The notes beneath the pieces are model-generated. The model was not told the DNA's origin. It saw only the letters and a list, made by a program, of their open reading frames with translations, and searched no databases. DNA of 64,000 nucleotides from NCBI GenBank assembly GCA_040954595.2, contig CM082594.2:4278001-4342000 (forward strand), written 5' to 3'. A program made the position numbers and the translations under genes. Shown piece after piece: positions 35,501 through 46,014 of the stretch (within the stretch, counting starts at the first letter, position 1; every line of letters starts with the position of its first letter). The stretch is from Balanoglossus misakiensis. Lineage: Eukaryota > Hemichordata.

Positions 35501-37946
35501 TTAAACAAAATACAAAAATGACTGAACTATAAATCCCTAAGCAGGGTCTGAATATGATTTTGTATTTGGCGTTCCAACCTTTGACGTTTTGCATATGCAT
35601 ATTTTTGGTGCCTTTTTTTTGCTCCCACACAGCTTTAGAGAATCCGGCATGGGGTGAGTGGACAGACTCAGACAATGTGTTAGCCACATTTCAAGAGAAG
35701 GGATCCAAGATAAGGTCAAAGGTTAACACCCAGACAAAACACCTCATGAAATCTAGCAACTTGATTGTTAATGATTCTAACGCTAGAGTGGTGGGTTTCT
35801 CAAAATACAGCAAAGTACCTTAAAACATAAGATTAATTCACGTCATCAAAACTACTGTAAATTTTAGGCCAGTATGTTTGCAACTACATGTCTCAAAGTG
35901 ATGAAATTGATATTTTCTGGGTAATTTTGGTCTTACTTGTATCCCTTACTGTTGTTATAGGATTTAGAACGGCAAAGACAAGATCCAAGGATTGTGCATA
36001 GCAATTAAAAAGCAATTAAAGTTTCACCATCACCTGTGTCATCACTGAAAATCATGTGATCCGAGGGTCTTTTTCAAGAGGAAATAATTCATTTTTTTTT
36101 TTACAAATCCTTGGATTCTGTCGAAAGAGCATGCTGTTTTTTGGGTGCATGTTTTTACTTACATCCCTCCAATCTATAGCCCTTCCCTCTGCTCACTTGC
36201 GTCACAACAAGGCATACACATTACCATTCTGACTTTATAGACACAGTAGTGATAGACATTCTGATGAAACGGATTTAACACAAAACCTAGAGTATATTGC
36301 TCCATTAACACTTCCTAATGTACCTCACACAATACACTGTGTTGAAATACTCTTCTTACAATGTACTTTATGTGCAAGATCTCCTGATAAATTTGGAAAC
36401 CAATCTACTTCACTAACAATATAATAGAAATACTAATTAGTGTTAGATCTATGAATAATTAATATCTTTTAGTAATATACTAATTAAAGGCCCCTTCCAA
36501 ATCTTTAGTTATCGACTACACAACCTACTTAGAGTAGTAATGGTTAGTTTATGTACTAATTCAATGCATGAACTAATGCAACTAGTGTTACCATGGTTAC
36601 AAATCACTTTATTGATTTGTATTGTATACCATTGCACGCAACAAAATGAAACCGTAGATGATGGACAAATGACAGTCAGTACTGGAATTCATGATCAGAT
36701 GTCTGTATTCAAGATGGAATGTTGGATGAATAATTCACTTGTTTCACATAATTGTGTGCTTATAAAGAATGTCTGCAAAAATTCATGAAAAGTTATTGCT
36801 TTGTAACGATTGCTTCATCACAGTAGACGGATGCTAGACACATGCAAAGTAAAACTTTAATTGGGAAGATACATATCCCACATGATGGATTTTTATAGTC
36901 CTATTTCCACTTTAAAATTTGTAATTATTGTCAGTTTCCATACAGTAATACAGTGCTTCATTGAATGGCATCGAATTCATCTCTCTTCTCGCATCGCACT
37001 ATGTGCCTGTGGTGTGGACAGTATACACAGCCACCATTATTTTGGGGTCTCACTCTCACCCAAAACATTTCATTTGCATGTTGAATTTGGCAGTGCTATA
37101 CAACATATGGTACACGCACAGGACCACGCAGGATTTTCGTCAAGCCTGGTTTTTGTTTGTGTTTGTTTGCTGTGTTTGGCATTTTTTGTTTAGGTTGAAC
37201 AGCTTTCTGCCACTAGAAGTGTGTGCTGAAAATCATAGAACCAGTTTTTCCTGTAAATGTAGATTTAGAGTGTGTGTTTCTGTGCAACTGAAGATGGCTT
37301 CCAAAGTTCCATTTTAGAAATGGTACACAAATACAGAGAAAAGAACCTTGTTTATACTCAGTAATGTGAAATCAGAATTTAAAATGAAATACTTTCAGAA
37401 AGGAAATTTAGTATTTTAAATAGTGTGGAGTATATATAGATGTGAGTTGTTATGTTAATTTAAACGTTTGGTGTTTGCAGGTATGACACGTCAACAACCG
37501 CCTGGTCTGAGGGCCGCACGGTTTATGACAATGTCACCTACGAGGCGGAGACGGAGACTGTAGCAATGGAGGACGTGGTGAACGGTGACCCGCAGCCATT
37601 CCTCTTGGAGTCGAACCAGCCGACTGAGGACCCCACGCTAGATGACGGCCTCGAGATAATGGCGACTTTCAAGGGCGAGAGCGACGCCGTCCCAAAACCG
37701 GACGAGAAGGAGGAACTCGAGAAGGATGCAGACACAGACAGCGACGGAGAGGTCAAGCTGCTTATCGAAGATGACGAGGCGAAAGACCCGCACACGTCCG
37801 ACAAAGCGGACAGCGCCATCGATGGCAGCGACAGCGGACACGAGAACGGTCCAGAACACAGCGATGGTTCCGTGACAGTCGACGTCAGCAACGAAGACCC
37901 GAATGAGAGTATTACACTGAGTACTTTCAAACCAGCTGGCGAATAA
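20560..37946 (+). CDS. Reeler-mucin-SEA-EGF type I transmembrane protein
   Basis: Ten exons: 20560-20743, 29153-29393, 30027-31867, 31953-32068, 32267-32325, 32733-32890, 33355-33517, 33708-33763, 34001-34121, 37481-37946. All phases agree and total 3405 nt, 1134 residues. A signal peptide (1-24, cleavage after LSA) precedes a Reeler domain (about 45-170; YSPGTEIQVTL, FEGYFIQAE, VTWVAP, HFVATVV). A Thr/Pro-rich mucin stretch (about 210-755) follows. A SEA domain (about 760-860) has the self-cleavage site G816-S817-V-I. Six cysteines (897, 904, 910, 920, 922, 931) form an EGF domain. A membrane helix spans about 946-969, and the tail (970-1134) is acidic. The tail begins with TVYDNVTYEAE, whose TxYxxV fits an ITSM-like motif. 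SEA cleavage would leave a non-covalent mucin-like ectodomain, as in MUC1. I infer a cell-surface mucin or adhesion receptor; ligand unknown and no ready family name. Confidence 0.9.
26487..26676. repeat. (GAAT)n microsatellite
   Basis: Tetranucleotide GAAT/GAAC array about 190 bp long, purest from about 26584 to 26675. Located in intron 1 of the Reeler-mucin gene. Confidence 0.95.
26733..27222. mobile_element. TTAA-flanked MITE-like element with long inverted repeats
   Basis: The left end reads TTAAAGGCACATAAGCTG and the right end is the inverted complement of TTAAAGGCACGTAAGCTG, so inverted repeats of about 22 bp differ at two positions. TTAA at both borders fits a TTAA target duplication as made by piggyBac-type transposases. 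The 490-bp body has no coding capacity. Non-autonomous status is inferred. Confidence 0.7.
30213..31850 (+). repeat. Coding minisatellite: Thr/Pro mucin repeats of exon 3
   Basis: Two units of 228 bp (76 residues) are followed by units of 138 or 135 bp (46 or 45 residues). I tracked them by the recurring PGAPV site at 30441, 30669, 30897, 31035, 31173, 31311, 31446, 31581 and 31719. All periods are multiples of three, so copy changes keep frame. Long units hold an extra 30 residues (EEQPTTVLTSEEP... type). Composition is almost entirely Thr, Pro, Val, Glu and Ser, suited to dense O-glycosylation. Confidence 0.95.
32889..33094 (+). repeat. (GTATT/GTGTT)n pentanucleotide array at an exon-intron border
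   Basis: A 200-bp pentanucleotide array starts exactly at the donor of Reeler-mucin exon 6 (CAAGATG|GTATTG). Blocks of GTGTT sit inside GTATT. It gives Cys/Val/Leu-rich phantom ORFs on plus and Asn/Thr/Gln-rich ones on minus, neither real. Confidence 0.93.
35633..35653 (+). other. Candidate 21-nt cassette microexon of the Reeler-mucin gene
   Basis: Within the 3.4-kb intron 9, a strong acceptor (CTTTTTTTTGCTCCCACACAG) and a strong donor (GTGAGT) enclose 21 nt. Inclusion keeps frame and changes the juxtamembrane R-Y to S-F-R-E-S-G-M-G-Y, seven extra residues. Nothing but sequence supports its use. Confidence 0.4.
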
Positions 37947-38090
37947 ATTCATTATCAACAGTGAATTTTTAAGTGGGTATTTTTCTATGTGCATGTATGA
38001 ATTCACAAGATGTATAAAATTTGTTATGGTGTATATTTATTGTGCGGATTTAATATGAATTATGCAGAAAGTGATTGGTCATGAAAAAAG

Positions 38091-38096
38091 AATAAA
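38091..38096 (+). terminator. Polyadenylation signal of the Reeler-mucin gene
   Basis: AATAAA 145 bp after the stop codon, followed by a GT/T-rich stretch (TTTTTGTGAGC). Most likely cleavage near 38110-38125. Confidence 0.6.
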
Positions 38097-38125
38097 AGTG
38101 TTTGATAATATTTTTGTGAGCAATG

Positions 38126-40455
38126 GTGAACGTTGCAGTTTTAGGTTTTTTAAATTGAGACTGACATAAATTGTATAGGAGAGAAGTTTCTGGAATCTTT
38201 GCTGAATGAAAGCCTTGACGTCTGCCAATAATGTGCCAAAGAGTGTTTCCATCGTTCAACTCTCCTTTGGTGAAGTATTATGTGAAAGGGCTGGATATTA
38301 TTTCTGGCAAAGTTCCAGTACATATTCTTGTACATAGATGAGATAAGAAATTTTATGAGTGCGTACCTGCATTATTCAGCTTTTTAAATGGTTTCAACGT
38401 TTTCAACTATTAATGGTAACGGTAACACAGTTGACTTTTCTTATACATTTTATGTAGTGGACACTTGGTGGAATTTAGGGACACATTGTCAAATTTGTTT
38501 TGGGTCAGTTACAGAATGTTATATTCTCTTAGTTCAGTAACTTATAGTATCATTTTGTCTGTATATATGTTGGAAGTGTACGATATCAAATATCATGCAA
38601 TATGTGGATGTGTGCTATATTCAACAAAGCCTTTAAAATTAAATTTGTGTGCTGCAAATATGTGAACCTGCAACTCACCCCCACATCTTTGTTTAGGTCC
38701 ATAGTTTTTAATTGCATGGCCAGATCCATTGGCAGTGCTTAGGGGTGTAAGGGCTATACTTTAAGTGACGCAGGAAAGTTACATGACCTTTCCTTATCCA
38801 AGAGTTTGTACTTAAATTCATTTTATTATTTTAAAAGTATTTTTTTTTTTCATTTTACGCTATCTGAATTGAATGTTCAGGTACACTGTAGTAGTTTTGG
38901 TGGCTGTTTTATTATGAAATATGTTACATATTGAAAGATTTCCAACCTCATAAATGCCAGTCCTTCATGATAACTACAGCACGTAAAATAATTATTCTCT
39001 TGAAAAAAACATGATATACAATTTTGATCTTTGACTTCAGTGGTAAACTGGCTTTTAGAGTCCGATCAAATTTTGGCCTTTTTTCATCAAGATTAAAAAC
39101 AAAAATTTTTACAGAATAAAAGTGATGGTAAACTTATAGTTAGGTTGTTTCCAATTCTCACAAAGCCTACATCGAAATCGCAATATTTCAGACAAAAACA
39201 CCATTAATAGAGTAAAGTAGCTAGGTCAGTATTGACAAATAGAAGAGTGTATGTTATTTATTTACTCCAACCCATCAAACGAGGCTGATTTATGTGATCA
39301 GATCAACAAAGGGTTTGTATCAGTGAGACTCAGTCAGTACAGTGTCTGTATTTGACCTTTGCAGAGACAAGAATATCACAGCTATGACACCACTAATATT
39401 CAGGATGGCACTATTAATATCTGTGGCTGGTCCACAGCAAACTCTTTTGCCTGAATAAAAAAGTCATCACATGTACACGAGATATACTTTTCGAAATCAC
39501 CATTGTGTCTTATAACCCTTCTTTCTACAGACACGCTTTGGACAAATCTACAAAGGTCAAAGACCACAAAATAGCCAGAAATCAAAATGTTCTTAAGACC
39601 TTTCACCAATATTAGTTGCCACTTCAGGTTAGATGGTTATTATTTTTTATTTAAAAAAAATAAGATAGCAACCCATTTTCCTTTCGTTTTGGCAAACTAT
39701 ACTTAACATTGTCAATGTCTTGAAGATATGACACCTTTTCATGTGTCTTCACGTATAGTACTTAGATTTTACAGAAACATTTTATCCATTCTTTCAGTGT
39801 ATCTTGTATTTCAGAATCAAATTATGGAATGGAAATTAGAAGACTTTTTACTAGAAACAGATTTTTTATTGTTCAGTCACATGAATACAGAATTTACATT
39901 TTGTGATTTTTTAAAATAATTTCTGAACAGGGAAAAACTGCTATCTCTATGTATGACCCAGAAATTATTCTCCTGTAGCAGTTTTCAAGCATTTTCCCTT
40001 TAGTGTTCACATTAAGATATCTTTACTGTTACTCTCAATGCCTCTTCCTTATAACCTGGGTCTTGGAAATGGAGTTGGCAATTTCTATATCTCATTCCAT
40101 TTTTTTTCTGTAAATGTGCATATCTTTCAACTGAGAATAATTTTGGTTATATATTTAATAAATATCATGGTCTTCCAAAATACTGTCATTTGTTGGGGTT
40201 TTGGATTGCTATGGATATCAGATTTCCGAAATCTGTCTATGTTATTCCCCATGATAATGACAATAAAATTGTCTTGAGAAAAGTAGCGTAAGGAAGACAG
40301 TAGCACAATTTCACTAGCACCCAAGAAACTTGGAGTTGGTCATCCCTCAAGTATTTGTTGTAAAACAGAATCTCAAGCATACATGTAGCATTAGCACATA
40401 CCGGTATAAAGGAAACAATTTCTTTTGTTTTGGGAAGAATTTTTAAAGCCGTGAA
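38126..40455. other. Intergenic gap, no gene seen
   Basis: AT-rich 2.3 kb between convergent genes. ORFs up to 79 codons lack domain or splice support. It may include extended 3' UTRs of either neighbour. Confidence 0.5.
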
Positions 40456-40461
40456 TTTATT
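40456..40461 (-). terminator. Possible polyadenylation signal of the FASTKD gene
   Basis: TTTATT on plus (AATAAA on minus) 280 bp past the FASTKD stop codon at 40741-40743. Confidence 0.45.
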
Positions 40462-40740
40462 ACTTATTTAAAAACTACTACATTTCAAAATAAGTCTCAG
40501 ATTGTACATTTAACATTCCAAAGAAATTCTCAAATTGATTCAGAGCTATCGAAAAAAAATTCTTTCTTGTTTGAGGGCACACCGATCAACATACAAGGTA
40601 GTAATACCATAAGCACCTATGAAAAAGCATGTTTGATTTTGATGTTAGACTGACAGACTCGTCCCAATGAAAATGCCAGGATGTAAAGGTCATACAGGGG
40701 TCATGGAAATATCTCTGGAGTCACTGTCTCACTCTTTACC

Positions 40741-43700
40741 TCATTCTTGTGTGGATGGAAATATCTTATTGTGAAGGTAGGTCTTCAACTCTGCCATTGT
40801 TTCCAGTTTATCAAGTTCAAAATGATTCACCTGAAACAGAAGCAAACTTGAACTTAAATCAATCTGTTTTGTGTCAGGTGGTTGAGGCACCACTTTCAAA
40901 GCAAAGCGATTATTCTTGTTACAATGCATAGAGACATATAAGTTAGTTTCGTTTGATATTCCCTGGGCTTCTGGACAATTTAACAAAGTAACAGAGGTCA
41001 ATGATCCAGTAGCGCAGCTTTATGATATTCAATAATCTCTTCTATGCTTTTAACCCTTCCCTTTTTAACCTGGCTTGAAAACAAACAACTGACAAATGAT
41101 ATCAGGGTGTCAGGCCAGGACAGGGTACAGAAGGTCAAACGGAGAGCTAATTATGGAACTTTATGATGCTGTAAAATTGTATCTACAGATTGGCTTGATT
41201 GATCCACCTTTTTCTTGTTCCCATTTTTCTAGTTCTTGGTGGTGTGACAACACTGCAAGAATGATGGGTCATGGTGGTAATATCACGTGCAGTGCCCGCT
41301 ACCCCCCAAAAAACAAATGGTTTCTCCTTTCCAGACTACTGTGGCAGTATACACTTACTTGAATGACGCCATATCCCATTTTATGCAGGTGTCTGTTTTG
41401 CATATCTTGTCTCGACAGGAGAATTTCACTATTACTGCAGAAAAACATCTTGTCTTGCACAAGTAGGACAACTCTGCAAGTGAAAGTGAAACAAGACGAG
41501 AGTTACATCTAAAATCTTTAAGCCAGAATCCACCAAATGTCATTCAAAATTATCACTAAAACTAATCTAACACAACATTATAAACAAGTCTATTGTACTA
41601 AAATGTAATCTACGTATAGATGAGTGAAGTTTATTCTGGCTCTCCTTCTAATAGTTGAGTACGTGTGAACTTGTAAAACGTCATGACCTAAAGGACATTG
41701 AGAAAACACTACAGAATTCGACATTCTTCATTCCCCTACCTTCTGAATTTGCTATTCTGTGGTGACTGTAGTAAAATATCATCTCTCTGTGAGGTAGACT
41801 TTGACATAAATTCCAGTCCGACATCTGACCCTGTGCTGGTCAATTCCTCGGGCACATCTTTGGAGGAGTCATGTGTCTTTTCACTTGAGTCCACCTCGGC
41901 ACTTCCATGGTGGGCAAGTGGGGACATTTGCAAGCCAGGAAGTTCCATTGTCAAGTTACTCCTCCCATACGTGCTGTAGAACGCTTCATTTCCAATCAGA
42001 GCTCGGGCGTCAGAATCATCATCGCTGTCCCGAGAATCATACACAGGATTTTTAGAGAAAACCTCATTTCTGATATCAGAGTCAGATTTCACATCCCTGT
42101 CAAGTTTTTCGTCCGCCAAGTTCTGTTCATCTTCAGTCACTTGATGTAATAAACTGTGAGAAGTCCACTGTCTGTCATTTTCAAACTGTGGTATGGCTGC
42201 CTCTCTCTGATTGGCTGCATGACCTGATGACATCACGCTGTTCGCTGACGTGTGATTGGCTCTTTCTCCTTGTGACATCACACTCTTAGGAGTTACATTC
42301 TCACTCTGTTCCCGCTGTGCCTCATCAAGCCCACTGACATGATCATCTACTTGCAGGAAGTTGCCATTGCTATCAATATGTAGTTCAAAATCTAAAATAA
42401 AGTAATATAGCGAGTCAATGATCATTTTTACGGTCCCCACATGCCACCCCTAATCCTGGTATGTAGCATTCAAAAAAACACATTTGACTGTAAGAAAAAT
42501 GCAGTTTTGCTTGAAAGCAACCTATTTCTCATTGTCACCAATCAGTATTCAGGAAGAGAGTGACATCACTTGATTTAAATACAGAGACCTATAGGCCAAT
42601 AATAATCATCCTGTACAAGACCAATCAGCAACCAGGATGTGTATGACATCATACCTCAGCGGCCAATAAAAATCACCCTGCCTGTGAACACTTACCAGCA
42701 GCGCAACCTGGTGCAAGGACAGGTTGGTACAAATAGTACCGCTCGCCACCAGTCATTTCCTGAATTGCCGTCTTGACGTGATTCAGATAGGGGTTGTTAC
42801 GCTGGTGGTAGGCTTGGTCAGTGTTGTAGAATGCAGACACCTGGACGACAAGATTAAGCGACATATTGAGTTAGCAAGATGTTTTAAACAGGATTGTTCT
42901 GAGACCATAATTCCACTGGACACCGTGAGTCACACCAACTCTGTCTGGACCCCCAAACTTCTTACCTACAGCAATTACAGTTGGGGTCAAGGACATTCGA
43001 TGTCATGCAACGTTGGGTTTAACTTGATGAATAGTCTCTTGGAAGGAATTTGATATCACTATACCACACGTTATGACATGATTTGCTTGGAACATTGAAT
43101 AAAAGCTCACCTTGATGTCCTGTGGTAATCGTGGTCCATTGTATGCTGGGCATTCCAACTCGACAGCTTGATCAATCATGCTCAACTTCACTTTAATGTC
43201 TTCGAATTGATTGGGACCATCTGTGTATCAATGCAAAATATAATTTCATTCTCTCACAGTGAATTACAGTTTTTTAATAATTTATTTAATAACATTAATT
43301 AGAAATTGCTTAATTAGTATGTGCACAAGTAACAGATACACGTAGTACAGATTTCAAAGTACATTTACTGTATATCTAGGTTTCATTCATAATGCTATAC
43401 CTTTCTGTATTGTGCAATATGAGTACCCCAGTAAAGCTAACTCCTTCACATTTGTGTGAACCTATGTACTAAGCAACTGAAGTGCAACAGCCTTACTTAT
43501 CCAGGGATATCTTCGAAAATTAGAGCTTAAATGCAGAAGAATCTGGTTTCTTTTCATTGTAACTTACCAAATATACTGTCTACAAATTCATGAGTAAACA
43601 TCTTCTCCAAAACAGACACGGGAAAACACTTCATCTGGACCAATGACATCATCACATTGACTGTGGCCAGTGGGGACTCTTTGTATTCCTTCAGAAGAAT

Positions 43701-45270
43701 CTTAAGAAAGACAAAGGGAAATGGAAATATCGGCATTGTATAATAGTGCTGAAAACTTGCAGCAATTTCATGAAACTTGTGCGCATCATAGCCACATGTA
43801 TGAATTTAGCCACAAAGACTATGGATATGGAGATTAGCCAATCACAGCTTTCACAGTGTTGCTGTATGATCATGAGACATTTAGCCTCACCCACCTTCAA
43901 CCATTAATGGGCATATGTCATTTCAATGTGGTAAAGATGAAAAATATACAATAAACCATTCAGATTTACACAGTAGGGGTAAAATTGTTTTATATAGGAT
44001 TTCATTTCAGGCAAATCACTTTCTTTTCTGAGCCATGAAATTTTTAATATACCTCCTCCATCTTACTGAAGAGTTGCTCGTAATTTTCTGGCAGATAGTT
44101 GAGCTTGCCGACCGGTAGCATCAGCCTTTGCACGTCGTCAAGACCGAGGTAGTTTCCGTACTGGACAAGGTACTTTGACAATGCCTCCAGAAGCGACACA
44201 CTCCTGACCGCATGGTGGGAGATATACTTGGCCAGGAGAATGAACACGTTCTGCGGTATGCTGTCGAAATGCTGGGGGAGATCGACGGCGAGGGACTGAA
44301 GGAAGCGGTCGTGTCGGAAGTAGAAGAACGCGCGGTTGTCGAGGAGAAGCTCCACGAGCTCCGGGTTGCACTTCTGCCATCTGACTGCGAAGGCCGCCAA
44401 ATCGCCGATTTTCAGAATGTCCATCCTCATGGGCGATCTGTTGAGTCCCAGGAAGACCGTGATCACGTCTGTCAAGTGTTGGCCGACGACGTAGAACCTG
44501 GTGTCCTGGTCGGTCTCCTCGGAGACGCTGGTCTCTACGTGAGGAGTGTACTCGTCTCTGTAATAACTCAAGAGTGGCACTAGAGTCCTGTGGCTTGTCA
44601 CTACATCCAGCTGCCCCGCGATCTGTTTCGCACACGCCTTGCGCAGGGGCGTTTCTGTGGCCTGCATTATGTTGAGATACTCCAAGAGTTTGGAGAGGTC
44701 GATCAGGCTGAAGGACTCCAGTCGCCTCTCGCACTCCGAGGCGACGGCGACAAACAGCACGTGGTCGTGCGGCAGCCGCAGGGTCATCATCGACTGCAGC
44801 GTCTGCACCAAGTTGCGGTTGTTCAGCTCCGAGCAGTGCAGCGCCAGGTGCGTGCACATGGGCTCGAACGCCGCCCAGTCTGTGAAGTCGGCAGGTTGGC
44901 CCTTTCTCTTACACAGCTCGATGGCGTACGAGATCGCGATGGCGACGTGGTGCGGGTACACTTTGGCGGGGTTCTGAGTGATCAGCTGGAACACGTTCTC
45001 GACGGTTGGGGAGTTCACGATGATCTTGAGCAGAGTGTCCTTCGGTCTGCTGCGGTAACTTCGGAAACTGCTGCACCCAGTCGATTGCTCACGAAGGATG
45101 GACTGCCAAGATCCACAGTGATGTCGATTCTTCCAAGCCCATGAACTTGAGGTTCTCACTGCCACAGACTGTAGACATAACGTCTGTGCTTGAAATTGAG
45201 ATGCCGATAGGATGCAAAACGAACCTCTCTTGGCTGGCTGTAACAGCCTTCTAGCGATGTGCATCAGCAT
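40741..45270 (-). CDS. FAST kinase domain-containing (FASTKD) mitochondrial RNA-binding protein
   Basis: Seven exons: 45270-44053, 43700-43568, 43220-43111, 42840-42696, 42391-41740, 41473-41359, 40830-40741. Phases agree and give 820 residues. The Arg/Lys-rich N-terminus (MLMHIARRLLQPAKRGSF) fits a mitochondrial presequence. Helical-repeat sequence follows, then FAST_1/FAST_2 (ESPLATVNVMMSLVQMKCFP; VELECPAYNGPRLP; DFELHID at 536-542). The C-terminal RAP domain (about 750-810) carries RRVVLLVQDKMFFC and HKMGYGVIQVNHFELDKL. FASTKD proteins process and stabilise mitochondrial RNAs. The C-terminal FELDKL...YLHNKIF resembles FASTKD3 in my memory, but I do not assign an orthologue. Exon 5 adds an acidic, Ser-rich linker of about 200 residues before RAP, which is unusual. 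Exon 1 is GC-rich. The gene is head-to-head with IGBP1. Confidence 0.93.
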
Positions 45271-46014
45271 CCTTTCACTTCTTCATCAGATTTATCTAAA
45301 GACAGATACAAGCAATTTTTTTTTGTCAATTTATCCCATGCATTTTATGCTTGTTATGCCAAACTGAAATATTTGTGCTTCATTTACTCAAGAAAAATAA
45401 GTTTACCTATAATTTGTAAACTTCACTTCTGAGCATATATTATATACATGTAGGTCATGCAATGAAAATCAAAACACATCTGCTGAACAACAGTCCCTCC
45501 ATCATGGATTGCAAGAGATACTCTGGATAGTCATAAACTACACTTATATGTGTATTGTGTTGGTGTGCTTATAAATCTATATAACTAAAGAATTATTATA
45601 AATAAATCACAGAAATATCAGATGTTTCTCTTTGTTGCACACAGTAGGTTGAGTACATTTACATTCATAGGTTGGTTACATTTTGCTAAATTTACACCTA
45701 GACCTTGGAAAGGAAATACATTGGCATTGATTATCTAGGAATGTATTAGGAAACACACACATGGCACAGTCGCGCAAACCGTCGCCTAGCGACGATTTGC
45801 GCGTCTGTAGGAGACACGGTCACTCCATGAACGTCCTAGAGCTTTCCTCCGTCTGGACAATACCTGTTAAATGTTATCCATCCACAAGCGATCCTTCATT
45901 CCATTCCACATGTTTCAGTTCAGATGTAACCATGCCTGGCAATCTGCAGCAGCCGACCAGGTCAAAGGTGAATATAGAGCGCCCCCAACATGGGTCAAGT
46001 AAGGTCAAAGCAAA
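45271..46014. promoter_or_regulatory. Bidirectional promoter region of FASTKD and IGBP1
   Basis: Only 744 bp separate the two divergent start codons, so control elements are probably shared. A near-perfect CpG-rich palindrome at 45771-45803 stands out in an otherwise AT-rich stretch. No TATA box stands out near either gene. Confidence 0.6.
45771..45803. promoter_or_regulatory. 33-bp CpG-rich palindrome in the divergent promoter
   Basis: Arms CGCGCAAACCGTCGC and GCGACGATTTGCGCG flank a CTA spacer with one mismatch over 15 bp. The core GTCGC-CTA-GCGAC faintly recalls an RFX X-box but does not match its consensus. Role as a protein-binding site is inferred. Confidence 0.5.

Noticed and set aside
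44138-45144. Large alternative ORFs on both strands over FASTKD exon 1
   Set aside because: GC-rich coding exon gives stop-free shadows; only the 408-codon minus frame continues through spliced FAST and RAP exons.
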